From Brachyhypopomus gauderio (Eukaryota; Chordata; Actinopteri; Gymnotiformes; Hypopomidae), in contig NC_135223.1 in NCBI RefSeq assembly GCF_052324685.1, positions 11,163,766-11,227,765 of the forward strand: 64,000 bases of DNA, written 5' to 3'. A model generated the notes under the pieces. It saw only the letters and a list, made by a program, of their open reading frames with translations. It was not told the DNA's origin and ran no database searches. The translations under genes were made by a program, and so were the position numbers. This document shows, in pieces, positions 1-12,341 of this stretch (position 1 is the stretch's first letter; each line of letters opens with the position of its first letter).

Positions 1-2647
1 TGTGTGGTAAAAAGCTGCCCTTCCCGTGTTTGCTCTTTCACTCTCTACTCCTCTCTCTTCGGTCTGTCCTGTTCCCTGTCGGCATGCTAACATCGATCAG
101 CTCACAGCGTAAAAGTGAAAGTCCTCATAACTCAAGTCTGTACTCAAACATCCACCCCCCGACCTCTCTCCTCCCCCTTTGCTCCATTATAGGGCAAGCT
201 CTCCCCTCCTCCTCTTCTCAGCTTTCTCTGAAGACCTGGCGCAGGCTTGGGCATGTGCTCTGGTCGTCTGTTTTTAATTTCATCTCTGCGTGGCCGCTTA
301 CGTTTCCACTCCAGCCACAATGTGGCATGGTGACTTCATCAGGTCTCGTTGGCTTTGTGCGAATCGACAAAGGGCGTCGTGATACGTTTTGAACACACAA
401 AACTGCTGAGTCATTGTCCCGCATCATGCGCTCCACCATTAAATGACCCAAATGTCATCCTTCAATCAGGCGCAAACAGCGAACTGCGCTGTTCGGGGTG
501 ACTGTGGTTCCAGATCCATAGCGCCAACACAGCGCGTCTCTAAATCACAATATTATGCGTGGACAGCACGTGTCGAGTGGATTACTACATAAAAAATCAT
601 CTAAGAATAAATTTCCGCTAGCTTTCCGCAAATCACTCAGCCGTTACGGTAACGATGACTCACGTAGATAGTATTCTGTTTGAACAGTAGTCTGTCTGAG
701 AGTGAGGGAGTGGGATGTTCTAGCAGCAGCCCGGCAACACACAACCCTTCATGGGAAGCGCCAGGAGAAGTAGTGGTAAATAATCGATTTTAGAATTGAT
801 ATTTTTATTACTGCAATATTTTCAATTTTCAATTACGCAAAGTGTAGTGGCTTCTACAATGAAAGTTTGATGTGATATATATTGGAGCTGAGTGAAGCAC
901 GTGAATAATTTATTGTGGAATGAGTATGCTGGGCGCTATGAGAAACTCCAGGGTTTTTTTTACATTTTATCCTGTGTTTTTTTACATTTTATCCTAACTG
1001 TCATTTGCGATGAAGGCTGAAAAAAGTCTATTGCATGAAATATCCTATAGCATTTGTGAGAGTAAATCCCATGGATCCTATGTTTGAAACCTCTCCAAGA
1101 TTACTGGAAAATGGAAAGAATAATTTCAAAACCATGTGGCTTACGTATTCCAGTGAAATACTCTTGCACAGCTCTTGTCACCAAAAGTCACGCTAGTGAA
1201 ATTTGTCTAGTTTAACCTATATTTCATGGAGCCCATCTTTTTATTAAATAAATTAAATATAATATTAATATAATAAAATATAATAAAAGTGTTTTATACA
1301 GCTTTTCAAATAAAATGTTATATACAGCTGTATTTGGAATAAGAAAAAAAATCCAATAGATCACTGAAAGATTATGCCAACAGGAAGAGTGACCATTTTC
1401 ATTTATGTAGCATTCTAGTTATTTTATTTTGTATGTAGTCACAACAAGCCATTGACAGCAAGTTACAAAGCAAAATATATCAAGTGCAATCACAAATGAG
1501 TAAAGGTGAAAAAAGCTTTAGATAAGGTCCCTGAGGACAATTCATGAAAACATTCACATAACTGAACAATGTGGCTTCCAGCATGCAGACTGACCAGATA
1601 TGGCCCAACTCCACACCCAAACTGAAATCCTTCAGCACTAGAAGGATCACCACAGTATTTGGAAGTCAGATCAGATTTCAGTGCCGAGAGTATGCGCACC
1701 CGTCACTTAATGTGAACCAGCATGATGAGGTTCATCAGGTTGGACTGAAAAGTGGCCAGAGTCTCTGTTCTACTCCAGTGAAAACTGGTTATGTTCCAAC
1801 AAGCAAGGCATTTTCAGACTTCACACTCCCTTAATGTCTAGTTTCAGCTCATTTACACACTTGGCAAACATCCTTATCTTGCAGCTTAGTCGTTACAGAG
1901 GTAGTTGGATGTAGCGTTCGGACACCCCAGTCTCCCACAGGAGATGCATTGTGTCATTCACTACACTATACCAACCACATCATGTTTTTATTCTGACACT
2001 AGCAGAGGTGTTCTAACCCAGGATATTCTGAAACTCCTGTAGCATTACAAATGCACTTGAGCAAATATTAGCAAAACACACATGGTCAGGCTGACTAAAA
2101 CAGTTCAGTGTCTGTACCGGTTTAATTATAAACCAAAGTAGCAAAAAGACTAGATCTAAACCAAGCTGTCTATTAGCCTATGCTTTAACAGATATTGCAA
2201 TGGTTAAAACATTTAATCATATATTTAATACCAGTGGGTTCAAATATCCAATTAATTCCTGTTGCTATAATAAGAAAGTGTCATCTGTGCTTGGCTTGCC
2301 TGTTTATTTAGGGTAGAAAACAGAAATCAGCAAACTACAACCATAGAGGGGGGGGGGGGGGGGGGTACTGCAGTGGTCAACATTTTAATTCTAACGAACA
2401 AAGTATTGTGCAGCCTAGATATTTCAAATATATAGGCTATAGTAAAATATATTTTTCATTTAGAATAAAACAGTCACTCCCTTTTGAAAGATATTTTACT
2501 TTCTCAAATAACAAATTCATTGCTTTTTGCATTTTTCATTCACTCAGTCATATATTCACATGGGAGTCTCATGAGAAAATGTCCTTACGCGTGCACACAC
2601 ATTAGTTCCGCCACTAGCAAAATGCTTTTGTTTCCGTGCTTGTTCTC
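1..2647. other. Intergenic / FLCN 3' flank, no gene supported
   Basis: No reading frame here resembles a known protein, and the short frames present have no splice context. The part next to 2647 should be the FLCN 3' UTR, read leftwards; a possible AATAAA on the minus strand lies at 2303-2308. A run of 18 G sits at 2348-2365, and an AT-rich block with repeated TAATATAA-like words at about 1235-1310. At about 955-995 a short phrase (poly-T followed by ACATTTTATCC) is tandemly duplicated. Confidence 0.5.
2303..2308 (-). terminator. Possible FLCN polyadenylation signal
   Basis: The forward strand reads TTTATT, which is AATAAA on the minus strand, about 340 bases beyond the FLCN stop codon. The hexamer is seen; its use is inferred. 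Mammalian FLCN transcripts have longer 3' UTRs, so a site further left is also possible. Confidence 0.3.
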
Positions 2648-4968
2648 TCACTGACTCACAGTCCTCTCTCCTCCTCTCACAGCCGTCATTAGATGGCTCT
2701 TGTATGTCTTGCTGAGTCCCGTCATCCAGAACTTCAGCAAGCGCACATTATCCTCCTCCCCAGGGCCAGTGGCTCCCAGCAGAGCCAGAACCTTCTGCGT
2801 GTCCTCTCTACCTCTCCCGTCCACCTTGGAGAACTTAAAGAGCACCTTCACCTTGCTGTTAGGAGGGGTTAAAACAGGGGAGTTAAGGCAAGAAGGAAAG
2901 AGATGAGACAACGCTGCTTATTAAACACCAGCTTTACATGGGAGATGACCCGGAACAGTGCCTAAACTGCTAGGATTTTCTACTAACTCGAGACCAAGAT
3001 GATGTGGAAGAACATGTAGAAAAGCTGCAGTCAAAGAATTAAGAAATGGAAACAGAACTGACTTCATCCACTCTTCCTTTAGACAAAGCAGGCAGTGAGA
3101 CACCACATCCACAGACAGATTCTCGTTGGTCAGAGCGACCTCAATCTTATTCAGCAGGGTTGGACCTGTGGGTTTAGAAAGGAAGAGAGTGACGCACATA
3201 CATTATAGCAAACAGGGCTACATTACAGTAAACACGCATACATTACAGCAAACAGGCCTAGATTAACGCGAACAGGCCTCGATTACCACAATCAGGCCTA
3301 CATTACAACAAAAAGACCTACATTACAGTAGATACACATACATTACAACCAACAGTGAGCTGTGTGTTTGTGCACGCTGTCGGGCTGGATGCAGGCCTTT
3401 TGCTTCACCTTTATCAGTCGGTTGTGTATTGGCACTACTGATGGTGAAGTGGTACAGTGAAAGGATGTCATCTCTACACACACATCCCTGTTCCACATTT
3501 AGCACATCCACCAATACTGTAAATTCTGAAAAAAGCATAAAGACAAATACAAGAATGGGTTTCTTTTTGGACCTCAAGGTCATTACATTCATGTCCTAAT
3601 TCCCCAAATCATCAAAAAGTCAGTGCAAGAGTGCTTCAGTGTGGAAATACAGAAAGTGCAATTAAAGCGGTGGCACATCTTATTGAACAGAACTTCTTAT
3701 TGAAGCATTATAAAGTTAATGAATCATCTTCACAGTGATTCACCATCACATGATACAACTACATTACCAAGCCACCCAAGAAGTCTGTACTCCCTCAAGA
3801 AATGTTTAGGAGTTTATTCATGAAAGGAAAATGGTAAAACAGATTCAGGCTGTGTCCACAGTTCACCAGACTGGCTCTACGATTTTACAGGTGTTGACAT
3901 TTTTCAGCGCATAATCTTTTTGCAGACATACCAGAAGAGGCGACATGGGCTGGGATTTGCACGTCAGGGCTGAGGCCCAGGAAATTGCACCGATATGCTT
4001 CCTCATAGTGTGAGCTGTAGGCTACCACCCGGACACAGCCCACTGGCAGCAGGGCCTAAGGGAAGCAAAGATGGGTGTGGTTAGTTTATCTTAGGACTGC
4101 TGCCTGTAAATCAACAGGTCTGGGACACTTTAATGAGCTCATACAGGATTACACACCCTGTTTGTGTTGTGAACAAATTAAGCAAGAAACACTGTATCTT
4201 ATACTGTATACTGGGGAAAACTAATAAAGACTTATTTTGTATATTGGACATCACTTAACTAAAGTCTCAAGACTACAAAATTATCCTTTAAATCAAGAAA
4301 CTTGTATAAAAGGGTACTTCATTACTGAGACAATACTGGTTAGCAGACCTTGAGCATGTTAATAGCTGACTGAATAAGGCCACGGTCCACCCCTCTCCAG
4401 ATCACTTGGTTCCCCATTAGCACATGCCACGCCAATTGCCGGAACTCTGCACAACCGAGTACCTGCAAGAACAGTCGAGATAAAAAAGAATGCACCTTCA
4501 GGATGGCAGTTCACAGTCAGAGCTCACAGAAAGGTCACGTTAGCATGAATATACCTGTCGTAAATGCCTTAGTGATCTGAACTTTGGTCCATGAGGGTCT
4601 TCGGCATTCCCATCATCACCACACAGGAACACTCTGGCCTGTGTGCTCTCTGTCTGGGCTTTACCTGCAACCTCCTCTGCATTCATCTCCTCCTCTTGTT
4701 CTACAAAAAGAAAAAATAAACATACAAGATGGTTAACTGACCATTTGCCATGACTTCACATCCATCTCGAGACATTAAAAGGAATTCACAAGATGCTTTA
4801 TGATTCATCCTCCCCCAAGTCATACAGATATGTAGATGTTCAGTGATCAAATGACTTATGGTGACTGAGGTGCCCTTGAGCAAGGCACCTAACCCCAACT
4901 GCTCCCCGGGCTAGGGCTAGGGCTGCCCACCGCTCTGGGCACGTGTGATCCACAGCCCCCTAGTAATC

Positions 4969-5013
<45 letters not shown>

Positions 5014-8000
5014 CTGACTGCACAGATGGGTTAAAAGCGGAGGACAAATTTCGATTGGGGTGTAAAAATCACAATTGACAAAATACGGCACATTTACATT
5101 TACATTTATGATAATGTAACCAGGATAAACAAGCTCCATAATGTGGACATGTGACTTATTTTAATAAAGTACAATGTGGCTCAATAAGGTTAAACACTTT
5201 CAATATTTTACACATTTACAGCATTTAGCAGACAGACGTATCCAGAGCAACATGAAGTGATGTCATCTTGTCATCCTAGCCAGTACATCATCAAACAACG
5301 ATAAGTGCAGTACCAACCAAAGACTTCCAGATACATTCAACTCATCAGTAGTAGTGCAATATACCCAGTGCAGGATTAGTGATCATTTAAATACTCTACA
5401 AACAGATGAGACTTCAGTCTGCATTTGAAGACAGCAAGAGACTGCAGACAGAGATGAGTCTTGATGCTTGTCTTTCATGAAATTTGAAGGATGCTATTTC
5501 AAGCTAAGCCATACTTGAGGTTTGAAGTACTGAAGGTACTTGTAGGTGAGCATCCGGATTCTTCAATCGGACGTGTGCAACTGCTGGAAACCAGTGAAAG
5601 GGACACAGTGGATTGACGTGTGAACTTCAGACAAATGAAGACCAGCCGTGCTGCTGCGTTCAGGATCAATAATAGACATCTGAAGGGCCCTAGAGGATGA
5701 TCAACAAGTAGTGAGTAGAACTCAAGCCTTGAGATGACAAGAGACTGCACAAGCACCCGATCAGCTTCCTGTGAGCGAAAGCGCTGAAGAAAACCGAGCT
5801 GAGACATGAGCTGAGAACACATGAGAAAACGTGAGCTGAGAACAAGAACCAAAGTCCAAAGTTATGCCAAGGCTGCGAGCAGCTTCAGACAACAAGACCA
5901 GCGAGTTGGCAAAAGAAAGTTAGATCAAGGTAAGGATTAGGGATTCCTGGGATGTATGCTCAGACTTGTTGAGGTTGAGCCTCAAGTGGTGGGTTGTCAT
6001 CCATGAAGTAATGTCATACAAGCATGCTGGGTCCCAAAGTCTGGACCCGGGAACCCTCATAGCTAGCTGCATGCTAGTCAGGGGACATTGACTACTTCAA
6101 CATCTCTCCAGTTCCAGATTTTGATTTACACCATCTTGATCTTATTAAACTTTATTCAATGTAAATAATTCCATTCTTCCATAATCTTATTACTTTATCC
6201 ATATCAAGTTACACTAATTCAATTAATAATCTTACTTTACCAAATTATTCATTTCTCAACAACATATTCTCAACTCAAAATAAACACTGAACCATATACA
6301 AAATCAATCTAGTTAGTTACAGTTCAGTGTCCAAATGAATGGGAGATTTTAAAGGCAACATATGCAGTCAGCCTAGTTGTACTTTAGTGGGTAAGTGTAA
6401 CAGATAAACGAATGACAAAAGTCTAGGTAGGTTCATTGCTAGCAACTACTCGGAGTTCAACAAACACTGATTTGAGCAGTCTTGAGAGGCATGCTTTCAC
6501 AGTATAGGCTAGACGCTGCCACCTCAAAAACAGACTGTTCCAACATTTCATTTCAGAACTGAAAATAAATCCATTAACAACCAAAACAAAAAACACTGGA
6601 CTGGACCTTGGTGTCCTCATAGTTACAGGCCTCAAGCCAGCCTGGATGACAAGAGACCGCTGGAACTACTGCTCCCACAAAACCACCACGGCATCTCTTC
6701 AGGACCACGGAGAGCAGCCACTCACGGGGCTTATGTAGGAAATCAAACGGATCACTACACCTTTTAAACATCGTAACATACCACACACAACTGGCTGCAT
6801 GTCACTGCATCATTAGTTCATGCAGAAGAAAGTTAGCCAGATCTAGGGTTTATTCTAGATGTGCCATTTGCTTCTGGAGTCTGCTGCTGCTTCCATTTCC
6901 CAGAAAAGCAGACTTGCATAAGGATTAAAATCCTGATCAGGAAGGTTCAACCCTGCTCATACATAGGACATGTATGGAGGTATCAACTGGTACCTCTCAT
7001 AACCAACGTAGCCTATGAAAGTCTACTTAAACCTCTCATTCATGTTAGCTGTTGGTATTACTGACATTAGGGAAAATCACATGCACCAGTCATTGTTTCC
7101 AACTACCGGTATTCACAATTACCATTAGGCCCATTATTCAGAGAACATTCATGAATTGGAATTAAAGCTGAGCTTTTGGACACGTTTGGAGGAAGTAAAT
7201 AGGTGAGGGCATCGAAAAGAAAAGACATCTTAAAATTTTGGGTTTTATGAGCTAGATGCTAGAATAAAATAAATACTTGAAATTGTGGGCCCTGATTCTA
7301 TAATCTGAGAGTTTAACTTTTTTATGGAATTATAGAAATTAATAAACTTTTCCATGATATTCAATTTTTTTTGGAATGGGTCTGTAAATGCTGCATCTGC
7401 ATTGGAGAACTGCGAAATGCAGTGTTTTTGTTATGTATAAATTATCTGGGCAATAAAGGATCCAATTTATATAGATATTTAAAATGCCTGTCTCTAGTTA
7501 CATTTAAATGAATGTACTTGAAATGTCCACCACTAGAACCAAAACAGTTTTTTTTAAGACAGAAACAACATGTAGCAGGATGTTAACTGATTCTAGACAG
7601 CTATTGCTCATTACACACATTAATGTCATTTTTGCATGCCAAGAGCTGATTGACTACGTGATGTACGCAGTCAGCCCTTTGAGACCGCAAGGGACCTTTA
7701 CCCGTTTGTCTCTCGATCAGGACGAGCGTGTCTTCGGTAGGGGCTCCCTCCAGCAGCTTCTCCGTCAAACGGCTCCCGCTGGCCTTCAGCAACCTGTGGT
7801 GTACAGAGCACACGGCTATTCCTCTACCACTGACGAAGAAGGGCGTAGTGAGGGTAAAGGTTATGACCGCAGTGTCCCGAGGAGTGTTCGGACGGGACTG
7901 GTTCAGCTAAGAGCGGCTCGTGCGCGTCGTACCAGCTGAAGGAGGCGTGCAGGCTGGCCCACAGGTTGGGGTGCTGGGTGAGGGAGGGCAGGGAGCGGGC

Positions 8001-9756
8001 CGCGTTGCCGCTGCGCTGATGAGGGAACACCGCGGGGGAGAAGGCGCTGTTCATCCGCACCGCCCTCTGCGGACACACACCCTGCTCGCTGTCAAACACC
8101 TGCAGGCCAAAGGTCACGGACACACTCAGCATCTGTGTCATCTTTGGCCCTACATGCATTTAAAACCCATCGTTAGTCCCATAAGGCCTTCTGATTAACA
8201 TATTACTATCACTACCAAGAGTGTGGATGATGTAATTTATTTACTACTTGAGATCTAATGGTGATGTAAGAACATGTTCAATGCCTTTGTGCCTCAGGGG
8301 CCCCGAGATAATGAGGCAGAAGGAGCACCATATTTTATGTTCTGGCTATAAATACTGGCAGGTCCGTTTGAAAGCGTGTTGCTAGATGCAGCAAGATGGT
8401 TCTTTATTTAGACTTGTATAAAATAATGCAAACCAAGAGTTGAACAGAACAAGATGGTGAGATTTTACTATTGATACATGCAGGCGACTGGAACTCTGGA
8501 AGCAATACTGACTGTGGCAATAACAAAGGGAAATGCCTCTTTTCCACCAAAACAAGGACAAAAAACGAGACATGCTGGAACTTGCTCAGGGTGAAAACCA
8601 TTTTCAGAACACAAACTAACAAAAGTTAAAAGTTTTGGGGGATTTCTACACTTCTTTCCCCCCTTCAGGTGATTAGTGAGAAGCACAGGTGCCGGTGAGA
8701 ATCTCATTATAACAGTAATGCCGAGGGGCCTGGGCGGTGCTGTTCCCAGCCCTGCAGCCGAGAGGTGGAGCACCGTACCTTCAGGGCTGTACTCTGTAGG
8801 CTCTGGATGGTGAGTTTGAGGTGCCGCAGTAGGAAAGGCCAAGAGTTGATGAGGTAGATCCTGTCCATAGCCACCATGACGATGCTGTACCAGCGCTGGA
8901 AGCCACGTGCCAGGCTGTCTTTGATGAAGAAGGTGTGGGAGAACACAAAGCCGTGCTGCTCGTCGCCGAAGAAGATGGGCCCCTCCCTACCTGGACATAC
9001 CTGCAGGAGTCACACGCACAGGGAGGCACAGATTCAAGCCAAACTATTTCATCCAAAAATCAGACGCTGCTTATGGGAAATGAAGGAATGAGACTATTTT
9101 GCTCGTTCATATACTAAAGAGTTAGTTTGTACTCGGGCCATTGAATTGCAGTATGAATGTGGTTTGTTTTTGGAAAATGAAGTTCATAGGATAATCTGTT
9201 TGATGTTGCTAATTTTCTGATAGGTTTATGTTTCAAAAGAAAAGCAGTCTCACACACACACACACACACACCTCACAGCTGAGGCTGCGTACGCATGCCT
9301 GACGCACTACACTGAAGAGCTGGGGCTGACGTGGGTGCTGATGACTAAGGTAGCGAATGCCCGTTTCAGTGTCCACGCTCACAAAGCCAGGGTGGGACGC
9401 AGGCAGTGAGCGGCAGCCCTGACAGTGGAGGAAATGGAGCCAAGATTAGGGAGGTAAAACCAAGGAGGGGAGGTAAAACTTTGATTTTCTGTTGAACGAC
9501 ATGACCACAACACGCAGAGAAAATGGCAAACGTTGCTTTGTCATCTCACCTCACACATGTCGGCTCTTTGAGTGGCAGAGCCGTTGGCTCGCATGGTGAG
9601 TCCCTCTCCCTCTCTGTCTCCTTCACGGTCCACGTCAAGGACCGCTGATCCAGGCTGTGGCGGCGACGGTGAGGGCGGGTGGACGGCTTCGGTACAGAAC
9701 AAGGTCCGAGGACCATGGAGCTCACAGAAGTGACAAAGGGCGACTAAAGCGTTCAT
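2648..9756 (-). CDS. FLCN: Folliculin, complete, 11 coding exons, 548 aa
   Basis: Folliculin is a DENN-family protein. With FNIP1/2 it acts at the lysosome as a GTPase-activating protein for RagC/D, coupling amino acids to mTORC1 and TFEB/TFE3. Minus-strand exons: 9756-9550, 9418-9272, 9000-8779, 8099-7933, 7793-7702, 4700-4555, 4462-4349, 4055-3932, 3525-3409, 3165-3063, 2855-2648. Every junction is GT-AG and the phases agree throughout. The start is the family start ([18 protein letters not shown]), and an acceptor AG lies immediately before that ATG, so the 5' UTR is on an upstream exon. The ARGFQRWYS segment carries the arginine equivalent to human Arg164, the reported catalytic finger, here residue 150. 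The C-terminus keeps the [16 protein letters not shown] block. Human folliculin has 579 aa; the first coding exon and the acidic linker at the exon 5/6 junction are shorter here. Intron 5 (3 kb) is full of dispersed repeats. Confidence 0.97.
3200..3355. repeat. Degenerate 21-24 bp minisatellite in FLCN intron 9
   Basis: The phrase CATTACAGCAAACAGGCCTA and close variants (CGATTACCACAATCAGGCCT, CATTACAACAAAAAGACCTA) recur about seven times head to tail. The unit length drifts between about 21 and 24 bp. It lies between FLCN coding exons 9 and 10. Confidence 0.75.
4860..5095. repeat. Teleost SINE-like dispersed repeat with internal GT tract
   Basis: The block runs from TGCCCTTGAGCAAGGCACC through CTGCCCACCGCTCTGGGCAC, a (GT)n tract at 4973-5012, then ACAGATGGGTTAAAAGCGGAGG and AATCACAATTGACAAAATACGG. 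I recognise this arrangement as a high-copy teleost interspersed element, but cannot assign a family name with certainty. It lies in FLCN intron 5. Confidence 0.6.
5200..6010. repeat. Dispersed repeat (TTTACAGCATTTAGCAGAC family)
   Basis: The block begins with the widespread fish phrase ACATTTACAGCATTTAGCAGAC followed by TCCAGAGCAAC. It continues through GATCATTTAAATACTC and GAGACTTCAGTCTGCATTTG into a longer body ending near 6010. A second, shorter member with the same opening and the same TCATTTAAGTACTC / GAGTCTTCAGTCT phrase is at 51210-51535, so it is a repeat within this window. The 117-codon minus-strand frame inside it has no recognisable domain. Confidence 0.6.
6011..7701. other. Remainder of FLCN intron 5, nothing recognised
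   Basis: This is AT-rich sequence with several short frames. A minus-strand stretch at about 6600-6786 has more balanced composition, but it has no folliculin counterpart and no splice phase that would fit between coding exons 5 and 6, which already join cleanly. Confidence 0.4.
9250..9271. repeat. (CA)n microsatellite forming FLCN intron 2 donor
   Basis: On the FLCN strand this is a (GT)n run that begins at the donor GT after the exon encoding SLSCE. The 5' splice site of coding intron 2 is therefore the first dinucleotide of the repeat (GAG|GTGTGTGT). Confidence 0.85.
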
Positions 9757-10469
9757 CTGAAAGGAAAGTTGTTTGGAGGATGAGTGCACAGGCAGTACTG
9801 TGAAGCAATTACAGCATTTCAGAGCCCAGCAGCACTGTAGAATGACTTGTTCTTGACCAGGTCTTGGTTATGGACTACCATGAATAACACTGCCTTCTGC
9901 ATGCCAGGACATTTCTATCGCCTTTGCTGCTCTGGATAATTGTTTGTCTGTTCTTTTTGTTTTTGCTATTTTTGTTTCAAAAGGGGGTGTGGGAATGCTA
10001 AATACAACTGCTGTGTATTTTTCAATCATGTTATTTTTCTTTCTATAATGTCAAACCTGATGAAATTCGCAAAAACAATCTTAAGCAAAAAGCCAAGCGT
10101 TGCAGGGCAGTGTTGTCTACTTAGTACGTGATGGGGGATGAACAGTATGCTGTAATGGCATCACAATGGCTACAGTATATAGTAGGTGCAGGTGCACACC
10201 TACAACATAGTGAAGACTTTTCCAGTCTCGCTGTAGGTCAGTGCAAGGCCTCAATAGATTTTAATATAATAAAAAGCCTTTAAAAATGTCTTATCTCTGT
10301 GATCGAGATGACTAATGGACAACCTGGAGTTTTTCTTTGCCACGGTCTTCCTTGGCATGCTCATTAGGGATCTGGACCTATGCACTTGTAAGGCTGCTTT
10401 GTAACATGTGTTGTAAAAAGCACTTCATAAAATTGACTTGACTAGGTTAGGCTAATTAAGTAGCTATAC

Positions 10470-11335
10470 ACCACATTCCAAATTATTATGCAAATTATAT
10501 ATTCCTTCAGTTTTCCTAAAGGGTTGATGCAAACGACAGCCAGTATAATCAACGTTAGAGTACAAGTCTAATTTTTTTTTTTATATCCCAATTAAAGTCT
10601 TTTTTTCCCAAAAATTTCAAAACATTCAAAAGCCATCATTTGCTGACCAAGCTGCATGTTAACATATGACCCTTTCTTTGACATCACCTTCACTATTTTA
10701 TTCTTGGAGAGATTCTTCTGGAATTTCATTGCAATCTCAGAATAACTTCCCAGAGTTGCTGTTTTGGTGTGAACTGCCTCCCACCCCAATAGATGTTTTG
10801 CTTGAGGATACTCCAAAGGTTCTCAGTAGGGTTAAGATCAGGGGAGAATGGGGGCCACACCATGACTTTCTCTCCTTTTATGCCCCCATAGCAGCCAATG
10901 ACAGAGATATTCTTGGCAACATTTGATGGTGCATGGTCATGCATGAAGATAATTTAGCTACAGATGGAAGGGTTCTACTACCGTGGCCTACCAACGTTCT
11001 CCCTATGACTCAAGCCCAAAACATGACTCCATCACCTTGCTGATGTCACAGCTTTATTGGGACATGATGACTGTCCACCAGTCATCCACCTGGACCATCC
11101 AGTGTTGGATTGCATTCATCAGTAAAGGGGACAGTTTGAAAATTAGTCTTCATGGATGTCTGGGCCCACCACAACCATTTCTGCTCGTGAGTATTGGTTA
11201 GGGGTGGCCAACTAGGTTTATGCACAGCTACAAACCTCTGGAGTATTAGACACAGTGAGGTTCACAGGCCTCCAGAGGCACCAGTAGCTTCAAATACCTG
11301 TTTGCTGCTTTGTAATTTTAGCAGCTATCTTAATT
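10470..11335 (-). mobile_element. Degenerate Tc1/mariner-like DNA transposon
   Basis: The minus strand at 10726-10944 carries the Tc1 transposase signature PFSPDLNPTENLW, including the catalytic-region glutamate, followed by a family-like C-terminus. Further transposase-like phrases (FTDECNPTLDG, GDGVMFWA) lie on the same strand at about 11030-11150 but in other frames, with stops. A terminal-repeat-like phrase, CACATTCCAAATTATTATGC, lies at about 10472. No matching right end was found. The copy is dead: frameshifts, stops and one missing terminus. It lies between FLCN coding exon 1 and the probable FLCN leader exon. Confidence 0.8.
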
Positions 11336-11676
11336 CAATGAATCTTAATTCAATTAATATGTCTGGCAAAAACCTTCATTATACCTTTAACTGTACAACC
11401 CATCTGTGTCATTAGTCAGCCACAAACCTCTTCACACTACAATGATCATACTCAAGTTTTCATGAAATATCTAATGTTTTCATGCCTTGTCCAAGGCAAG
11501 GCATGTCCAAAATGCCCTCCAAGAGTTTAACTGAAAAACAATCACTGACACTTAAATCCGATTTGTATAATAGATTTGAAAATACATTTAAACGAGACCA
11601 CAGTCGTAAATAGAAGAAATCTTAGATTAACAAACATCGTATTGGGAAGTGTAGCTATAATGTACATCTTACTTAC

Positions 11677-12085
11677 CTTTTTACTGTTACTGACAGCTGT
11701 GAAATTCCAAAACGAACCAGTACTGAACCGTGATCCAACTAATTAGCAATAATAAAACATTTCAACGTGTCTCGGACTGTTCAGCTAGGCTGAGTAGCCA
11801 GATAAGTCACCTGGATTTAGAAAACTAGATATTCTAACTTGGTTGGCTAGAGAGCTAACTAACTGGCTATGTAAGATGTGTTAACTGTGACTTAGGCAGC
11901 TGGTAAAAATAGAAAAAGAAGGCAGTCTTGGTTCATTATAGCTTCCCACAATCATTGTCACTGGAAAAAAATAACAATTCATCTACATTTCTCTGTTTCT
12001 TTTCCAGCCAAAGACCATTGTTAGTATTCAGTTTTAATAGTGTTACACCGCTCCAGGATCCTTCTTCTCTCCATTATCCTCGACG
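11677..12085 (-). other. FLCN: Probable FLCN 5' UTR exon (3' edge at 11677)
   Basis: The minus strand reads AAAAAG|GTAAGTAAG, a near-perfect donor, at 11677/11676. The first coding exon has an acceptor directly against its ATG, so at least one upstream leader exon is required. This donor, next to the CpG-rich region at 12.05-12.45 kb, is the best candidate. The 5' edge is not defined and the right boundary given is only a guess. Confidence 0.45.
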
Positions 12086-12095
12086 GTCACGTGAT
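12086..12095. promoter_or_regulatory. CLEAR-like / E-box element GTCACGTGAT
   Basis: GTCACGTGAT differs by one base from the CLEAR consensus GTCACGTGAC bound by TFEB/TFE3. It contains the full TCACGTGA palindrome. FLCN is a reported TFEB/TFE3 target in mammals, which makes the position, just upstream of the probable FLCN leader exon, meaningful. Function is inferred. Confidence 0.5.
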
Positions 12096-12333
12096 GGGTA
12101 GTCACGCGCTCTGTTCATAACAACGTGCGCGTGACTCACATTAGTGCTTAAATATAAATAAACGAAGCCGTTTTGAACGTCATTTCGACGCCACGCTAGT
12201 TTCACCTCATATTTATTTAGCTTGTTATGTCTTTATTTAAAGTGATTTTAAAGTCATTTACTCTGTTTGGACCCCAAAGGCGTTACTGAATCGCCTGCTG
12301 AGAAAAACTACAAGACCCACATCCGCGACGGTC

Positions 12334-12341
12334 TTACGTCA
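12334..12341. promoter_or_regulatory. CRE/ATF-like site TTACGTCA
   Basis: This single eight-base match to a CRE variant lies inside the CpG-rich LENG9-proximal segment. It is short and could be coincidental. Confidence 0.3.

Noticed and set aside
30-451. Short open frames on both strands at the left edge
   Set aside because: No recognisable domain and no supporting splice or promoter context.
6423-6786. Extra FLCN exon in intron 5
   Set aside because: Coding exons 5 and 6 already join in phase and match folliculin; this segment has no folliculin counterpart.
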